Below, piece by piece: positions 1 to 11,838 of a stretch of 64,000 nt of DNA. The notes under the pieces are model-generated. The model did not search any database. It was not told where the DNA came from and saw nothing but the letters and a program-made list of their open reading frames with translations. Where the stretch lies: NCBI RefSeq assembly GCF_000182925.2, contig NC_026506.1:2232001-2296000 (forward strand), written 5' to 3'. The translations under genes were made by a program, and so were the position numbers. The number at the start of each line of letters is the position of its first letter. The stretch's first letter is position 1. The stretch comes from Neurospora crassa OR74A. Lineage: Eukaryota > Ascomycota > Sordariomycetes > Sordariales > Sordariaceae.

Positions 1-267
1 GTTCCGATTAGCAATTCCCATTATTCAAAAAGTTGACCGCCGTCTTCGAGCCCCTGGAGAGTCAACCCGCTTTCCACGAGCGTGACCATTTCTACCGTTA
101 CTTGTGAGCCGCGGCATGTTTCGCTACCGAGGATCCTACCCCTTCTTCTCTCAAGATACTGTCCACATCTCCCAGCATCAAGGACAACAACAGCAACAGC
201 AACAGCAACAGCATACTTCACCAGTCCCCCGGTAGGCTGACCAACCGTCAACCGCCCATCGTCTGCC
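1..267 (+). other. 5' leader / upstream region of phospholipase D gene
   Basis: No protein gene is visible before the phospholipase D start at 268. A short CAA/CAG-type triplet run at about 183-215 (acaacaacagcaacagcaac and onward) lies some 55 bp before the ATG. It is probably transcribed as 5' UTR. The promoter itself probably lies outside the window. Confidence 0.5.
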
Positions 268-3200
268 ATGGCCGACCCGACCCGATCCAGTTCGGCCAGT
301 CTGCCTGTGCCAACACAGTCGCGCAAAGAGAGTGTTCTGCAATCAGGGACCCTCGAGGAACTACCGACAATCACTCAGGCCCAAGTGTTTGGCGTTCCGT
401 CGCCCATCGGCTCCGACCAGTTCGACTTCGCCACTAAGGCGAGCTCTCCGAAGACACCGAGAGCTAACGAAAGCCCGTCCGCCTCGGACTACCTAAACGG
501 AGGCCAGCCACACAACGACGGTGTCTCCCCTGTACCCGATCAAGACCCACCCGCCTGGCTGCCGCTCCAAGATGTCAACGAAACCACTACTCGCTCCTCC
601 GTGCCCTCGACCCTTCCGACAGCTGGCACAGGCCCTTCCGATGTGCCCTACTCCGAGCGCAGCGTACAGTTTGCCAACAACGATGTCGTTCTCGAACCCC
701 CACCCGTCATACACCACGAGCGCCATGCCTCATGGGACACCAAAGATACCATGAACAGGATTCGAGGGTCCAGCTTCATGACCAAGTTGAAGGAGCTCGC
801 CGGCCCCAGCGCCTCGCAGACCTTCAAGTCTCCAAGTTACCCTCCCGAAATTAACTCTACAGCTAGCTCCCCAACCGTGTCACGCCATCGTCAAGCCCGG
901 TCAGTCGACGACCGTAGCGACGAAGACGCCGACGCAGAGGAGACTGCCGATGAGAGGGTGGGTGAGTCACAGATTCGACAAAAGAAAAAGAGACGGATTC
1001 GACGACCAAAGTTCGAATCGTTCTCGACCCCCAACACGCCTCGAATCGAGCAAGAGCCGACTACACCCGGTGGCCATGCCCGCTTCGGCTTTATCCGCCG
1101 TTCCACGTTCTCAGATATTGGAGACCGTGGAGGTCTTTCCGAGGGTGAAGGTAGGGATCATATTGCCAGACAGCGCATCAACAGAAGGACGAATCTGTGG
1201 ATGTCGAATCGGCCGGATGGTGAGGGCGACGAACTCGAATCTCCCAGTAGGATCGGTCAGCATCTTCGGCGCTTCTCCAACCTCGGCGGCGGGGTTTCTG
1301 ACGGTGATGCCACCCCGAGGAGGCCCTTTTTCGGCACGGACAGGGCTGCAACTTTTGGTGCTCAGAAATGGCGTCAAGTCAAGAGCACATTGCGGCTGTT
1401 GCGACAGAAGAGGGACGACCAATACGACTATTTCAAATCTGCCGAGCTCATGGCCGAACTTACCGCAGTTACACCGGCTGTCTTGATGTTTGCCAGCATG
1501 ATCCAGCGCGACGAACATGGAAACAAAAGAATCCCCGTCCTTCTTGAACAGCTAAGACTCCGAATCAAGGACAGTGCACCTCTTCCCGGCAAGGATAGCG
1601 AGAGACATGTGCTCTTTACCATTGAGCTTGAGTACGGAAGCGGTCCCAGCCAGATGAAGTGGACGGTCAAACGTCACATAAAGGAGATCATGAACCTCCA
1701 CTTCAAATACAAGATCAACCCCCCTAAAGACAAGCTGTTGATACATCGGCCAGAGGGCGGTGTTCGGCCCAAACAGCCAAATTTCCCCATCTCGGCTTTC
1801 CCTTATTTGCGCGCAGTAAGAGGCTTGGAGGACGACGAGGAACAAGAATCACTTGACCCCCCTCGTATAGTCGAAGATCCCGCCGGCGAGGCCACGGCCG
1901 GGGAAACAGCTGTTGAGGGCACTGATGTTGATGAAAATGGCAGGCCGCAGGTACGGAAAAAGAAGTCTCGCATGGGTGCTTTTGGTGGGCGCCGCAAGAA
2001 CTCGGCCATAGGCTCAAAGGGTGATCTGAATCAAATAGCTCTTGACGCCGCCGCCAAGAAGAAAAAGTATATCGAACAGCAGCAGAGAATCCTGGAAAAG
2101 TATCTGCAAGAGATGGTTCGTTGGCTCATGTTCCGGGCAGACAGTAACCGACTTTGTCGATTTTTGGAGCTTTCTGCTCTTGGAGTTCGCCTTGCTGCCG
2201 AGGGAAGTTATCACGGCAAGGAATGTTACCTCCACATCCAGTCCTCCAAAGGGCTCGATTTCCGGCGGGTCCTGACACCGGGCAAGGTTATTGCGAGGCA
2301 CAGCAAGAAGTGGTTCCTTGTTCGTCAGAGTTATATCGTCTGTGTCGAATCGCCGGAAAACATGAACATCTACGACGTTTATCTTGTTGACCCCAAATTC
2401 AACATTGTTTCTAAGAAGGACAAGAACAAGCACCTCACAGCAAACGGCAATGAAAATGAGGAAGACCTCGAAAATTTCGACCCGACCACGGCCAAGAAGT
2501 CCAAGTCCTCCAACCACCATACACTCAAGATCGTGTCATCCGAGAGGAAGATCAAGCTCTTCTCCTCCAGCCAGCATCTGATACAGCAGTTCGAGGAATC
2601 CATTTTGGAGATGCTCAAAACTACACCATGGCATCAGCGGAATCGCTTTGGAAGCTATGCGCCTGTTCGAACTGGCGTGTTCGCCCAATGGCTGGTCGAC
2701 GGTCGGGACTACATGTGGAACGTCTCAAGAGCCATCAGTATGGCCAAGGACGTTATCTACATTCACGACTGGTGGCTGAGCCCAGAATTGTACATGAGGC
2801 GGCCCGCTTGTATCAGTCAAAAATGGCGTCTGGATCGTCTACTCCAGAGAAAGGCACAGGAAGGTGTCAAGATTTTTGTCATTGTCTATCGAAATGTCGA
2901 AGCCGCAGTTCCCATTGACTCGGAGTACACCAAGTTTTCCCTGCTGAACCTCCATCCTAACATTTTCGTTCAAAGATCACCTAACCAGTTCAAGAAGAAC
3001 CAGTTCTTCTTCGCTCACCATGAAAAGCTGGTCATAGTCGACCACGATATTGCATTTGTGGGCGGTATCGATCTGTGTTTCGGCCGATGGGACACGCCCC
3101 AGCATCCAGTGACCGATGACAAACCCACTGGATTCGAGCCTGATTCGTACAATTTACCCAAGGATGCAGAGCATTGTCAAATGTTCCCGGGAAAGGATTA

Positions 3201-5919
3201 CTCGAATCCTCGTGTCCAGGACTTTGTCAGGCTCCATGAGCCATATGAGGAGATGTATGACCGGTCCAAGGTTCCCAGAATGCCGTGGCATGATATCGCC
3301 ATGCAGGTTGTTGGCCAGCCAGCCAGAGATCTTACCCGCCACTTCGTTCAGAGATGGAATTATGTGAGACGTGGCCGTAAGCCAACACGGCCTACACCAT
3401 TCTTGCTGCCACCTCCTGACTGCAGCAGAGAGGAACTCGAGGCCGCAGGCCTCAATGGAACTTGCGAGGTACAAATGCTCCGTTCAGCATCCACGTGGTC
3501 GATCGGTATCGATGAGACCGAACACAGCATCCAGTCAGCATATGTCAAGATGATCGAAGAGTCTGATCACTTTGTGTACATGGAGAACCAGTTCTTCGTG
3601 ACCAGCACAGAAACATTGAACGTGAAAATCGTCAATCATATCGGCGATGCTCTGGTTGAGCGCGCTATCCGTGCGCACGAAAAGGGCGAGGACTGGCGCG
3701 CAGTCATTATTATTCCCCTGATGCCAGGTTTCCAAAACGAGGTCAATGACCAGGACGGAACCAGTGTTCGCTTGATTCTCCAATGTCAGTATCGGAGTAT
3801 CTGCCGCGGAGAACACTCCATCTTTGGCCGTCTTAGGGCTGCCGGCATCAACCCGGAGGACTACATCCAGTTCTTTAGTCTGCGTCAATGGGGTAAACTC
3901 AAGAACAACTCTCTGACGACCGAACAACTCTATATCCACGCCAAGTGTATCATTGTCGATGACCGTATTGCCTTGATCGGATCAGCCAACATCAATGAGC
4001 GGTCTATGCTTGGCAATCGTGATTCGGAATGCGCGGCCGTTGTTCGTGACACTGACATGATCTGGTCTACCATGGGTGGGAAGCCTTACCAGGTTGGTCG
4101 TTTTGCTCACACCCTGCGTCTCCGACTGATGAGGGAACACTTGGGCTTGGATGTCGATGAGATCCAAGAGGAAGAACGTCAAGCAGAGCTTGACGAGGCT
4201 GAGGCAAGAGCTAAGATGGAACAACGCACGGAACACCACATGGAGCACCCGAACTTGGAACATCGCGACTTCACTGACGACTCGGAAGATTCCATGGTCC
4301 CAGAAAGCTCGTCCAGGAGACGGAGGTCATCTCATATGTCGTCTCATATTCTACCTAGCACGCCGCCGCCGCCGCAACTCCCTCGTCATAGAGCGCATAG
4401 TTTCAATCATGACGTTGAAATGCAGGAACTCCCAAGGCCAGACTCTAAGGGCAAATCCGTTGCCGGCAGAGAAGACCAGGAGCATGTGCATGCCGGTGAA
4501 AGGCACAGGAGGGATGTGGAAGGATTGGGTCCTGATCATTGGAAGCTTGCTCAAATGCAAGGTATTGATGAGGGCAGAGACTCTGTCGTGGTGAATGGCC
4601 GTGAAGTGCTGGTTCACGACATCTCTGCGGAGGGCAAGGGTACGCTGGACAGCCCGCATGAGTCTCATGAGCTTCGCACCCGGCCTCATGATGCTGCGTC
4701 TCTTTCTGAAAGCATCGGCAATGAGCACATGCCGCCAATGCCACCGTTCAACAGACGGACTACGGAGCAGCTTGGTCTTCCCAGAGCCAATCAGTTGCCT
4801 GTCCTGCCTGTTGTTGACGATACTGATATTGGTGGACCGCCTGTTCAGATTACAGCAAACGGGACACTGTCTCACAGCCAGATCGCCATGAACATTGAGC
4901 TGGCCAACATTGACAAAGACTGCATGCGTGATCCTCTTAATCCAAGTTTCTATGAGGATGTTTGGTCTCGTGTTGCTGAGAACAACACCAAGATCTACCG
5001 CCGCGTCTTCCATGTCATGCCCGATTCTGCAGTAACGAACTGGGCCGAGTACAAGGAGTTCAAGGCTAACGAGCGGGAGTTCAAGAAGCAGTTTGAAGGT
5101 GGCAAGGCAAGCGAGGAAGTCAATGAGAAGAACGGAGTGACCGCTGAGCATGCGCAAACCAGTGCTGGAGCCGGTATCAGCGCACCGGGCCCAGCTCAAC
5201 TCACCAAGAGCTTGACGGAGAAGCTAGTCACTCCTGTCTCCAAGCTCAGCGGCGGTGGTGACAAGGGAGCTCGGGAACGCACAGGCTCAACTACTACGTT
5301 GGACGAGAAGGGGGCCACGAAGGACCACACACGCAAGGCTCAGACCTTCCCACTCGATGCTGAGAAGGGTGCGATGTTGACGGCGTCGCAGAACCCCGGC
5401 GAACGCCCACCCACAGCAACACCCAAAGACAGCGCTGATTCGAACCACGATGATACCAGGGCGTCTGGAGACTTCCTGAGCGCCAGCATCACCAACAACA
5501 AGGAGCGACACGCCACCTTCTCCAACAACCAAGATCCTAACCCTCCCCCAACCTCAGCCAGCGGCGGCTCCACCACCACCATAGCCGACAACAGCAACGC
5601 AGCCCCCAACATTGCCAACGGCAACGGCGCCGCAGTATCCTCCGACAACACAGCAACCGCATCCGCCACGGGCACTAATGGTGCTAATGTCAAACCAGCC
5701 GCATCCACCAGGCAGCAGCGTCGTAGGGCGAACACTGGCCGTAGTAAGCGCGGGTATAATCCATTCGACGCTCAGACTCTAAACCCGGCAGAGGCCGAGG
5801 AGACGCTCAGGTTGACCCAGGGAACGCTGGTCCAGTTTCCTTATGACTGGCTGGTCACGGAGGAGAACAACGGGAATTGGTTGTTCCAGGTTGATCAAGT
5901 GGCACCGTTGCAGATTTAG
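268..5919 (+). CDS. Phospholipase D1 (PX-PH type, Spo14/PLD1 family)
   Basis: Hydrolyses phosphatidylcholine to phosphatidic acid and choline at internal membranes. The yeast homologue Spo14 acts in sporulation and secretion. The single open frame of 1883 codons has no visible intron. Both catalytic HKD motifs are intact: H918-x-K920-x4-D925 (context FFFAHHEKLVIVD) and H1224-x-K1226-x4-D1231 (context YIHAKCIIVDD), the second followed by the usual GSANIN. Upstream of them are a PX-like region at about 420-530 (ending KRHIKEIMNLHFKY) and a PH-like region at about 600-770, the order expected for eukaryotic PX-PH PLDs. The first ~350 residues and the C-terminal ~450 are low-complexity and charged. 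The C-tail has Thr/Ala/Asn-rich stretches and ends in a conserved-looking block (NPFDAQTLNPAEAEETLR onward). At 1883 residues it is longer than yeast Spo14 (1683), as is usual in filamentous fungi. The ATG at 268 is the first in frame. Family assignment is very secure. Confidence 0.97.
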   Translation: MADPTRSSSASLPVPTQSRKESVLQSGTLEELPTITQAQVFGVPSPIGSDQFDFATKASSPKTPRANESPSASDYLNGGQPHNDGVSPVPDQDPPAWLPLQDVNETTTRSSVPSTLPTAGTGPSDVPYSERSVQFANNDVVLEPPPVIHHERHASWDTKDTMNRIRGSSFMTKLKELAGPSASQTFKSPSYPPEINSTASSPTVSRHRQARSVDDRSDEDADAEETADERVGESQIRQKKKRRIRRPKFESFSTPNTPRIEQEPTTPGGHARFGFIRRSTFSDIGDRGGLSEGEGRDHIARQRINRRTNLWMSNRPDGEGDELESPSRIGQHLRRFSNLGGGVSDGDATPRRPFFGTDRAATFGAQKWRQVKSTLRLLRQKRDDQYDYFKSAELMAELTAVTPAVLMFASMIQRDEHGNKRIPVLLEQLRLRIKDSAPLPGKDSERHVLFTIELEYGSGPSQMKWTVKRHIKEIMNLHFKYKINPPKDKLLIHRPEGGVRPKQPNFPISAFPYLRAVRGLEDDEEQESLDPPRIVEDPAGEATAGETAVEGTDVDENGRPQVRKKKSRMGAFGGRRKNSAIGSKGDLNQIALDAAAKKKKYIEQQQRILEKYLQEMVRWLMFRADSNRLCRFLELSALGVRLAAEGSYHGKECYLHIQSSKGLDFRRVLTPGKVIARHSKKWFLVRQSYIVCVESPENMNIYDVYLVDPKFNIVSKKDKNKHLTANGNENEEDLENFDPTTAKKSKSSNHHTLKIVSSERKIKLFSSSQHLIQQFEESILEMLKTTPWHQRNRFGSYAPVRTGVFAQWLVDGRDYMWNVSRAISMAKDVIYIHDWWLSPELYMRRPACISQKWRLDRLLQRKAQEGVKIFVIVYRNVEAAVPIDSEYTKFSLLNLHPNIFVQRSPNQFKKNQFFFAHHEKLVIVDHDIAFVGGIDLCFGRWDTPQHPVTDDKPTGFEPDSYNLPKDAEHCQMFPGKDYSNPRVQDFVRLHEPYEEMYDRSKVPRMPWHDIAMQVVGQPARDLTRHFVQRWNYVRRGRKPTRPTPFLLPPPDCSREELEAAGLNGTCEVQMLRSASTWSIGIDETEHSIQSAYVKMIEESDHFVYMENQFFVTSTETLNVKIVNHIGDALVERAIRAHEKGEDWRAVIIIPLMPGFQNEVNDQDGTSVRLILQCQYRSICRGEHSIFGRLRAAGINPEDYIQFFSLRQWGKLKNNSLTTEQLYIHAKCIIVDDRIALIGSANINERSMLGNRDSECAAVVRDTDMIWSTMGGKPYQVGRFAHTLRLRLMREHLGLDVDEIQEEERQAELDEAEARAKMEQRTEHHMEHPNLEHRDFTDDSEDSMVPESSSRRRRSSHMSSHILPSTPPPPQLPRHRAHSFNHDVEMQELPRPDSKGKSVAGREDQEHVHAGERHRRDVEGLGPDHWKLAQMQGIDEGRDSVVVNGREVLVHDISAEGKGTLDSPHESHELRTRPHDAASLSESIGNEHMPPMPPFNRRTTEQLGLPRANQLPVLPVVDDTDIGGPPVQITANGTLSHSQIAMNIELANIDKDCMRDPLNPSFYEDVWSRVAENNTKIYRRVFHVMPDSAVTNWAEYKEFKANEREFKKQFEGGKASEEVNEKNGVTAEHAQTSAGAGISAPGPAQLTKSLTEKLVTPVSKLSGGGDKGARERTGSTTTLDEKGATKDHTRKAQTFPLDAEKGAMLTASQNPGERPPTATPKDSADSNHDDTRASGDFLSASITNNKERHATFSNNQDPNPPPTSASGGSTTTIADNSNAAPNIANGNGAAVSSDNTATASATGTNGANVKPAASTRQQRRRANTGRSKRGYNPFDAQTLNPAEAEETLRLTQGTLVQFPYDWLVTEENNGNWLFQVDQVAPLQI

Positions 5920-6746
5920 TAAGTTTTCTTTTCTTTTCTTTTCTTTTCCTTCCGAAAACGACTTGTATAAGTGCAAGTTAGGATGGGTGCTAACCACAGT
6001 GTTTCTCTAGTAACTAAATATGCTTGTCTGCTGCGTTGTTCCACGGTTGTGGGCTTCACATACCTGCGTCATCCTGTTCTACCCCCTTCGCACACCTTTT
6101 CCCTACGGCCATATTTCACCCTTGCTTTGCCTATCTTCGCAAACAACATGGAATCGGAGCGGCGGAAGATAAAGACTCATCATATGTAGTAACATTTAAG
6201 TATTCATGGCAAGGCGTTGTTGGGTTGGCGGGTTACATACATATTAGCATTCGGTGGCAACCTCTTGCTTTTCTCGAGTCATTCTTCCTCGTCAGCCATT
6301 TATTACTATCATCATTATCAAAGCTTTCAGGACAAGCAAACGCCGGCAGTATGTAGAGGTATGTCCTTTAATCATAGCATGCAGAATACTTGGTACCTAG
6401 GCAGTTTATTCTTTTCGATTTTACCTTCTTTGTTATATATACCTAGTTAGTTATTTGTCTGATAGGACACGGACTTTTTCTTGGCTATACTTTTCTTATC
6501 TCTTTGAATCCACAACTGGTATATGCAAGCATGCACGCAGGTATTCTCACAGCTTTTATTCATCATTTTGCCGTACCAAATATACCTTTAGACTTAGGTT
6601 TACTTCGACGCTTCGTTCCCAGCCTGACCAGCCAATCTTTTGCTCATAACCGCCAAGCAAATGAAAGCCGAGCCAAGACGACCCAAAAAGCTTATGGAGC
6701 TATCTATTGACTTAGAGCCCCTAAGTAACTATCCCAGATCTTCCCA
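5920..6746. other. Convergent intergenic region (PLD and RTF1 3' ends)
   Basis: The 827 bp between the stop codons of two convergent genes hold no credible ORF. A TTTTC-type pyrimidine run follows the PLD stop at about 5925-5950. The rest is AT-richer than the genes and presumably carries both 3' UTRs and polyadenylation signals. Confidence 0.6.
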
Positions 6747-8891
6747 TCAAAGCTCAATATCAATGCCCAGATCCATGGCGCCAATGATCTCATCGTCCAT
6801 CAGCGGCGCCGAAATAACCGGCAAGCCGTTCTTCTTCTGTTGCAACCTGTGCTGCTCCTGCAACTTTGCAATATGCGGCAATACTCCGTTGCTGTTCTTG
6901 GACTCGCTCTTTGACGGCGTGTCCGGCGCAGGGGTTCCTGCCTTGGACGGACTCGGCGTGGCCTTCTCGGACGAGTCGTGCACGAACTTGGGCCTGGTAA
7001 TGAGCCTGCGGCTCATGTCCTCCTGGACGGCCTCGCCACGCTCAATCTTCCTCTCGATTTGACGAGCCTTGGCACGCTCGCGAAGCTGAGCCTTGCGGAC
7101 CTCTTCGGCATTGCGCCGGCGGTTCTCCATGTTTTTGAGCGCCAGCTTCTCCTGCTGGGTCAGCTCCTTCTTGCCGTCTTTCTTGGTGAGGGAGGTACGG
7201 AAGGCAAGGCGGGGCACCTCGAGTTTCTCGAGACGCTCCTGGTAGCGGGCGATGGCGGCCTCGTCGTTGGCCTGGCGAGCGATGTCGAGCTGCTTCTTGA
7301 GGTATTCGCGTTGGGCACCAGAGAATTTGGCCTGCAGGGCGTTCTGACGCTTGAGCTTGTCCGAGAGCTCCTGCTCGGTCCACGTACGCTGGACGAGGCG
7401 GTTGATGTCATCGATCTTGTCGACAAGGGTCTGTTTGTCTGGGAAGGGGACACCCTCGGCAAGACAGACTTGTTTGTAACGGTTGTACTCGGCCTGTTGA
7501 GGGTCTGATTAGAGATGATGACAAGCGAGGAAAGAACAGGCACGCATACCTCTGTAAACTTTCGGTCGGAACATGTGATCAAAGGCCACTCCCTGACGGC
7601 TTTACCGTGGGCAGCCTTGACATACATATCGACGACCATTTGGTGACCCTGATGATCTTCCAAGGCATATGCCTTACCGGTAGTGAAACCTGCATTCCGA
7701 GCGTTAAACGACATCTCAGCTTAACAAGGGTCTAACGGGAATGATCTTACCCTTAATGAGAGCCATACGGTAGACATCCTGGCGAGTGTCGGGATCGGGA
7801 CCAATATTCAGGCGAACAAAGCATCCTGTGAGTGCTTCATCAAAGCCGGGGTAGAAAGCAACCTCGGCAAAGCGACTGCGGCCAACACGAACACGCTCAA
7901 AGTCCCGAAGCTCAGCAGGCGGGCTTTCTCTGCTCTCTGGCGAACGAGATCTGTGCTTCTTGTTGCTCGGGCCATCCCAGTCCACGTCGCTATCATCACC
8001 ACGACCGGGGCTGCGTCGGTACGAAGGCGAACGCTTACGACGGTCATTTTCCCGCTCTCGCTGCTCCTTGCGGTTGGAGCGTTCCTCCCGGGCCCGCCGG
8101 AGAGAATCCATCTTGTCGTCGGCCTTGGTGCGAGCCCGTGATGTCTTGCGTGACGAATCATCGAGCTCGGCTAGGCTTGCCTTGCGCTTCTTCTCTTGGT
8201 TGACCTTCAGCTGGCGAAGCATGCGGTTCTGGCGGATACGTTCATTCTCCTCTCGACGCTCGGCCAGAATCTGTTCCCTCTCGATTTCACGCATGCCCAT
8301 GATCTGCTCCTTCTCTTCGTAGTCGCGGAAGAGACCGTCGACAGGGTACTGGTTCACCTCATCGTCAACACTACGCCTCGCCGGCGAGGCATCTGAGTCT
8401 GAGTCTGATTCGTCCATGGGGGCAGAAGCTTGGGAGTCCGGGGATCCCGGCGGAGAGCTGCCGAAGAGAAGTTGTTTAGCCTTGACCATCATCTTGAGCA
8501 GCATGGTGGGCGGGGTGATTGAGAGGAATCAAGAAGGGAAGGAGGCAAGAGGAGGAGCAGAAGGGGTTGATAAAGGCGAGCTGTAGGCTGAGGTCGATGT
8601 GGCGCATGGGTGACATGTAGAACGGCAGCCCTAGGGCTACCTGAGAGCTGGGTGAAGGAAAAGAAAGACAAGCACTCACGCCTGGCCCTCGTCCTCCGAC
8701 TCGTCATCGCTTCTGGCACGTTTCCTTCCCACTGACTTCTTGGCCGTTCCCCTGGTAGACGTATCCTTCTTCCTCGGTTCTGGTGACGGGGAGCGGGAAT
8801 CGTCCCTGCTCATGTCCATAGCCTCATCTCCGCTGTCATCGGAGGCGTCACCGCCTGCAAGGGCGAGCAACTCGTCGTCGATGTCTGACAT
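6747..8891 (-). CDS. rtf1: Paf1 complex subunit Rtf1 (Plus3 domain), 4 exons
   Basis: Subunit of the Paf1 elongation complex. Known roles in the family are support of histone H2B ubiquitination and binding of phosphorylated Spt5 through the Plus3 domain. Exons read on the minus strand are 8680-8891, 7751-8457, 7550-7689 and 6747-7493 (212+707+140+747 nt), giving 601 residues with continuous frame. Junctions are GTGAGT..CGGCAG, GTAAGA..TGCAG and GTATGC..CAACAG. The N-terminus (MSDIDDELLALAGG) and the following Ser/Asp/Glu- and Lys/Arg-rich linker are typical of Rtf1. The Plus3 domain spans about 248-380 (ELRDFERVRVGRSRF, then VYRMALIKGFTTGKAY across the exon 2/3 junction). A long charged helical C-terminal half follows and ends in DLGIDIEL. 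The gene is divergent from coq7 and convergent with PLD. The assignment is secure; the splice sites are inferred by eye. Confidence 0.93.
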
Positions 8892-9812
8892 GGTCGCTTG
8901 TCTGTCACGGGCTGTCGGTTCTTATAAAGCTGCTTCTGTGTGGCTGTAAGCGCTAGGGCTATGCAATGGCTGCTGCGCAAAGCAGGGTTCGATGGAAAAC
9001 CGTCGGGTGCAGATGGCGAACGCGATGTCGGGATACGTCGAGTGAAGGGCCGAACTGATTCTTCCAAACACTTGTTGGTGGATATGATCGGAACCAACAA
9101 TGTTCTCCCAATTGTGGGTTAACAATGCGCCAAAATCAAAAAGTCGTTATGCAATCGGGTGGTGTTGAGGCGGCGACGGGAGCGATGAATGAGTGAGGCG
9201 ACAAGAAAGTCCAAAGCGGGATGAGAGAAAGGTTAGTATAAGTAGAAGGGAGGTGAACTCCTATTGTCCAGCAGTTATCAATAGGAATTCAATGGGGTCT
9301 GGTCTAGGCTGATGGTAAGGTAAGTACCTACTTTATGGAACTTGGGCGGCGCGACCTGGAACTCCACCCGCTTGTGCGCGACCTGACGGACAACTTCAAC
9401 GTCCAGGGGCAGTGCTTGGCGTGACGGGAGTTGGTGAGTGGTGGTGGTGGTCAAGGCGCCCAAAAGTTCCACACCGCCCAAAGGTTAGATCAGGCCCGTT
9501 GCCGGCCCGGCAAAAGCCCAATTGAATTGAGTCCCGTCGTCCTTTTGACCCTTGGCTTGACCAACGTCATCGCATGTGCAGGCAGCCCTGTGGAGCACTC
9601 AGCGATGGAGCTTCCCGTTCGAGGTCGCCGTGATTTTGTAAGTGGGCCGACTTTCGAGGTCCCGTCTTTCACTCGGCCTCGGCGCATCTCCCCCGAGCTT
9701 ACTGTACTCCGTCGCAACAACCGCCTCCGGTCCGTGCAACATCAGCTTTCACCAACTCGTCCCAAGTCTTCCTCCAACACGCAAGACCGAAAAGACCGTC
9801 ACAGCCCATATC
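8892..9812. promoter_or_regulatory. Divergent promoter region rtf1 / coq7
   Basis: The 921 bp between two divergent start codons must hold both promoters. I see no clear TATA box and no protein gene. The coq7 frame stays open for 57 codons before its ATG but has no earlier ATG, so that extension is not called coding. Confidence 0.5.
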
Positions 9813-10583
9813 ATGCTTCGTCCAGCAACCAGGCCAGCCCTCGTGGCCACCAGACAGGTCCGGCAATGCGCCGCGCGCTTCTTCTCCTCCCCCGTCTCGC
9901 CTGATACCAGCTCCTCGCATGTCCACAGCCCCTCCACAACCCCCGAGACCAACCCAGCACCACCACCACCAAACTCCAGGTCGTCGACAAGTTCTTCCAA
10001 GGGTAAAAAACCCCTCACTGCCGAGCAGCGCGCCTTCCTCTCGTCCGCCCTCCGCGTAAACCAGGCCGGCGAGCTCGCCGCCACCCTCATCTACACGGGC
10101 CAGACCCCGCCTCTCGTAACCCGGGACCCCTCGCTGCGCCCGCTCATGAAGCACATGTACGACCAAGAGGCGGCGCATCTGCGCACCTTCAACGACCTGA
10201 TCTACCGCCACCGCGTACGGCCCACGGCGCTGTACCCGCTTTGGTCCGTCATGGCCACGGGCTTGGGCTGGGGCACCGCCATGCTGGGCAAGGAGGCAGC
10301 CATGGCGTGCACCGAGGCGGTAGAGACGGAGATTGGCGGCCATTATAATGCCCAGATCCGTAAGCTGCTGGAGATGGTGAGCGAGTGGGAGGCTGAGGGG
10401 TATGAGGTTGGCGCAGAGTTCAGGCATCTGATCAACACGTTGAGGAGGATACGGGATGAGGAGCTGGAGCACCTGGATCATGCGGTTGAACATGATGCGC
10501 AGAAGGCGGAGCCGCACTGGTTGTTGACGGGGGTGATTAGGGCGGGGTGCAGAGGTGCCATTTGGGTTAGTGAGAGGGTGTAA
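9813..10583 (+). CDS. coq7: 5-demethoxyubiquinone hydroxylase Coq7 (mitochondrial)
   Basis: Di-iron monooxygenase that hydroxylates 5-demethoxyubiquinol in coenzyme Q synthesis, on the matrix side of the inner mitochondrial membrane as part of the CoQ synthome. The protein is 256 residues from a single exon. It has two ExxH motifs, and the six expected ligands are readable: E87 (NQAGE), E119 and H122 (DQEAAH), E171 (CTEAVETE), E217 and H220 (EELEH). The E87-E119 and E119-E171 spacings agree with the family. The segment before the last ExxH carries the extra residues usual in fungal members. The first ~35 residues are rich in Arg, Ala and Ser with no acidic residue until D31 and end near FFSSPVS, which is a plausible mitochondrial presequence. 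The ATG at 9813 was chosen because it starts this presequence. Confidence 0.96.
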   Translation: MLRPATRPALVATRQVRQCAARFFSSPVSPDTSSSHVHSPSTTPETNPAPPPPNSRSSTSSSKGKKPLTAEQRAFLSSALRVNQAGELAATLIYTGQTPPLVTRDPSLRPLMKHMYDQEAAHLRTFNDLIYRHRVRPTALYPLWSVMATGLGWGTAMLGKEAAMACTEAVETEIGGHYNAQIRKLLEMVSEWEAEGYEVGAEFRHLINTLRRIRDEELEHLDHAVEHDAQKAEPHWLLTGVIRAGCRGAIWVSERV

Positions 10584-11142
10584 GAGGGGGGTTTTCTTTG
10601 GGGTCGGTACGTGAAGGGAAAAAAGTTAATTTTGAAGGAGGATTGTGTCGATGAAGATGAGAACGAATTCATGAGGGGACAGGAGCATTAGCATTATGCT
10701 CTGCAAAGCACGGATTACAAACCTGTCCGTTTGTACTATTAGCTTATTGGGAGGGTAGGCGACGAAGCGAAAGCACCGATGTGCTGTTTCGACCAGTTCA
10801 CTCAGTTCTTGAAGCACCTCGACAACAGCACTCATTCACAAATGGCCGCTTTCTCAAGGCATCACTGCTAAGAGCAGAGGTGGCTCATTTTGCTTTAGTG
10901 TGGAGTCCATATGAAAATCAGCGCGTGGCGTGGGTAGCTTAGGTCACTAGGAGAGAAGAGGGTTCACTTCGAATTGGTATCTAGGTCACTCTTGTTCTTT
11001 GCGCGTCTTTCACAAAGATAAGCATGAGTTGGCAACACTGATGGCTCGACTCATGGGCTACATCACAAGCTCAATATTGCTGAGGCTTTGGTTTCATATC
11101 CGGGTACGCTTGTGGCTGCTGCTCGAGTCGGCGGTGAGTGTC

Positions 11143-11144
<2 letters not shown>

Positions 11145-11191
<47 letters not shown>
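11145..11191 (+). repeat. Poly(T) tract, 47 nt
   Basis: An uninterrupted run of 47 T residues on the plus strand. Its length in the true genome is uncertain because homopolymers this long are error-prone in assembly. No retroposed sequence is recognisable next to it. Confidence 0.95.
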
Positions 11192-11192
<1 letters not shown>

Positions 11193-11835
11193 GATGAATT
11201 CCCCACATCGACAACGTCAGTGCTTCAGTCATTCTAGGATCATCTCAAGACGCAACGTCAACATGCTGGATTAGTTGGAATGGCCTAATATTTTTGAGGA
11301 GGTACGGAGACCGCGATCGAGGAGCTGGATTCTCGTGAGCCTGATTGTCCCAAGCTGGAGGAAAGAAGAGTAAAATAGCATGCTAACCTCATTGGCAAAG
11401 CGTCGATGACTTCTGGGGAAAAGACAGCGCAACAAAAGACAACCCGCCAGGGCTGCAATCATCAAGCCATCCTCAAATCACTGAAAGGTTGAAAGAGGGA
11501 TACCAAGGAGAGCGAAGATAACACCCCATCTCACGGAGGAAGCCATTCGAACAAGGCATATGAGAGTCAAGCTATCCGCATGACACCTCGTAACGAATAA
11601 TGTGTGCCACACTCACCAGCATCAATCACTATTACTACTCGGGGGGCATCACATTTGATGCGGGACAGAACAGAAGCATAACATCACCTTATATACCTTC
11701 GCACTATCGAATGGCCCGTCCGTTTGTCTGGTAAGGATAGGTAGGTAGCGCAATAGAAGAGACATGAAAAAGAAAGTGAAAGTGACCATCACGGTCACAG
11801 TGACCAAGCCCACATGGTATTTATCAACCAACTTC

Positions 11836-11838
<3 letters not shown>
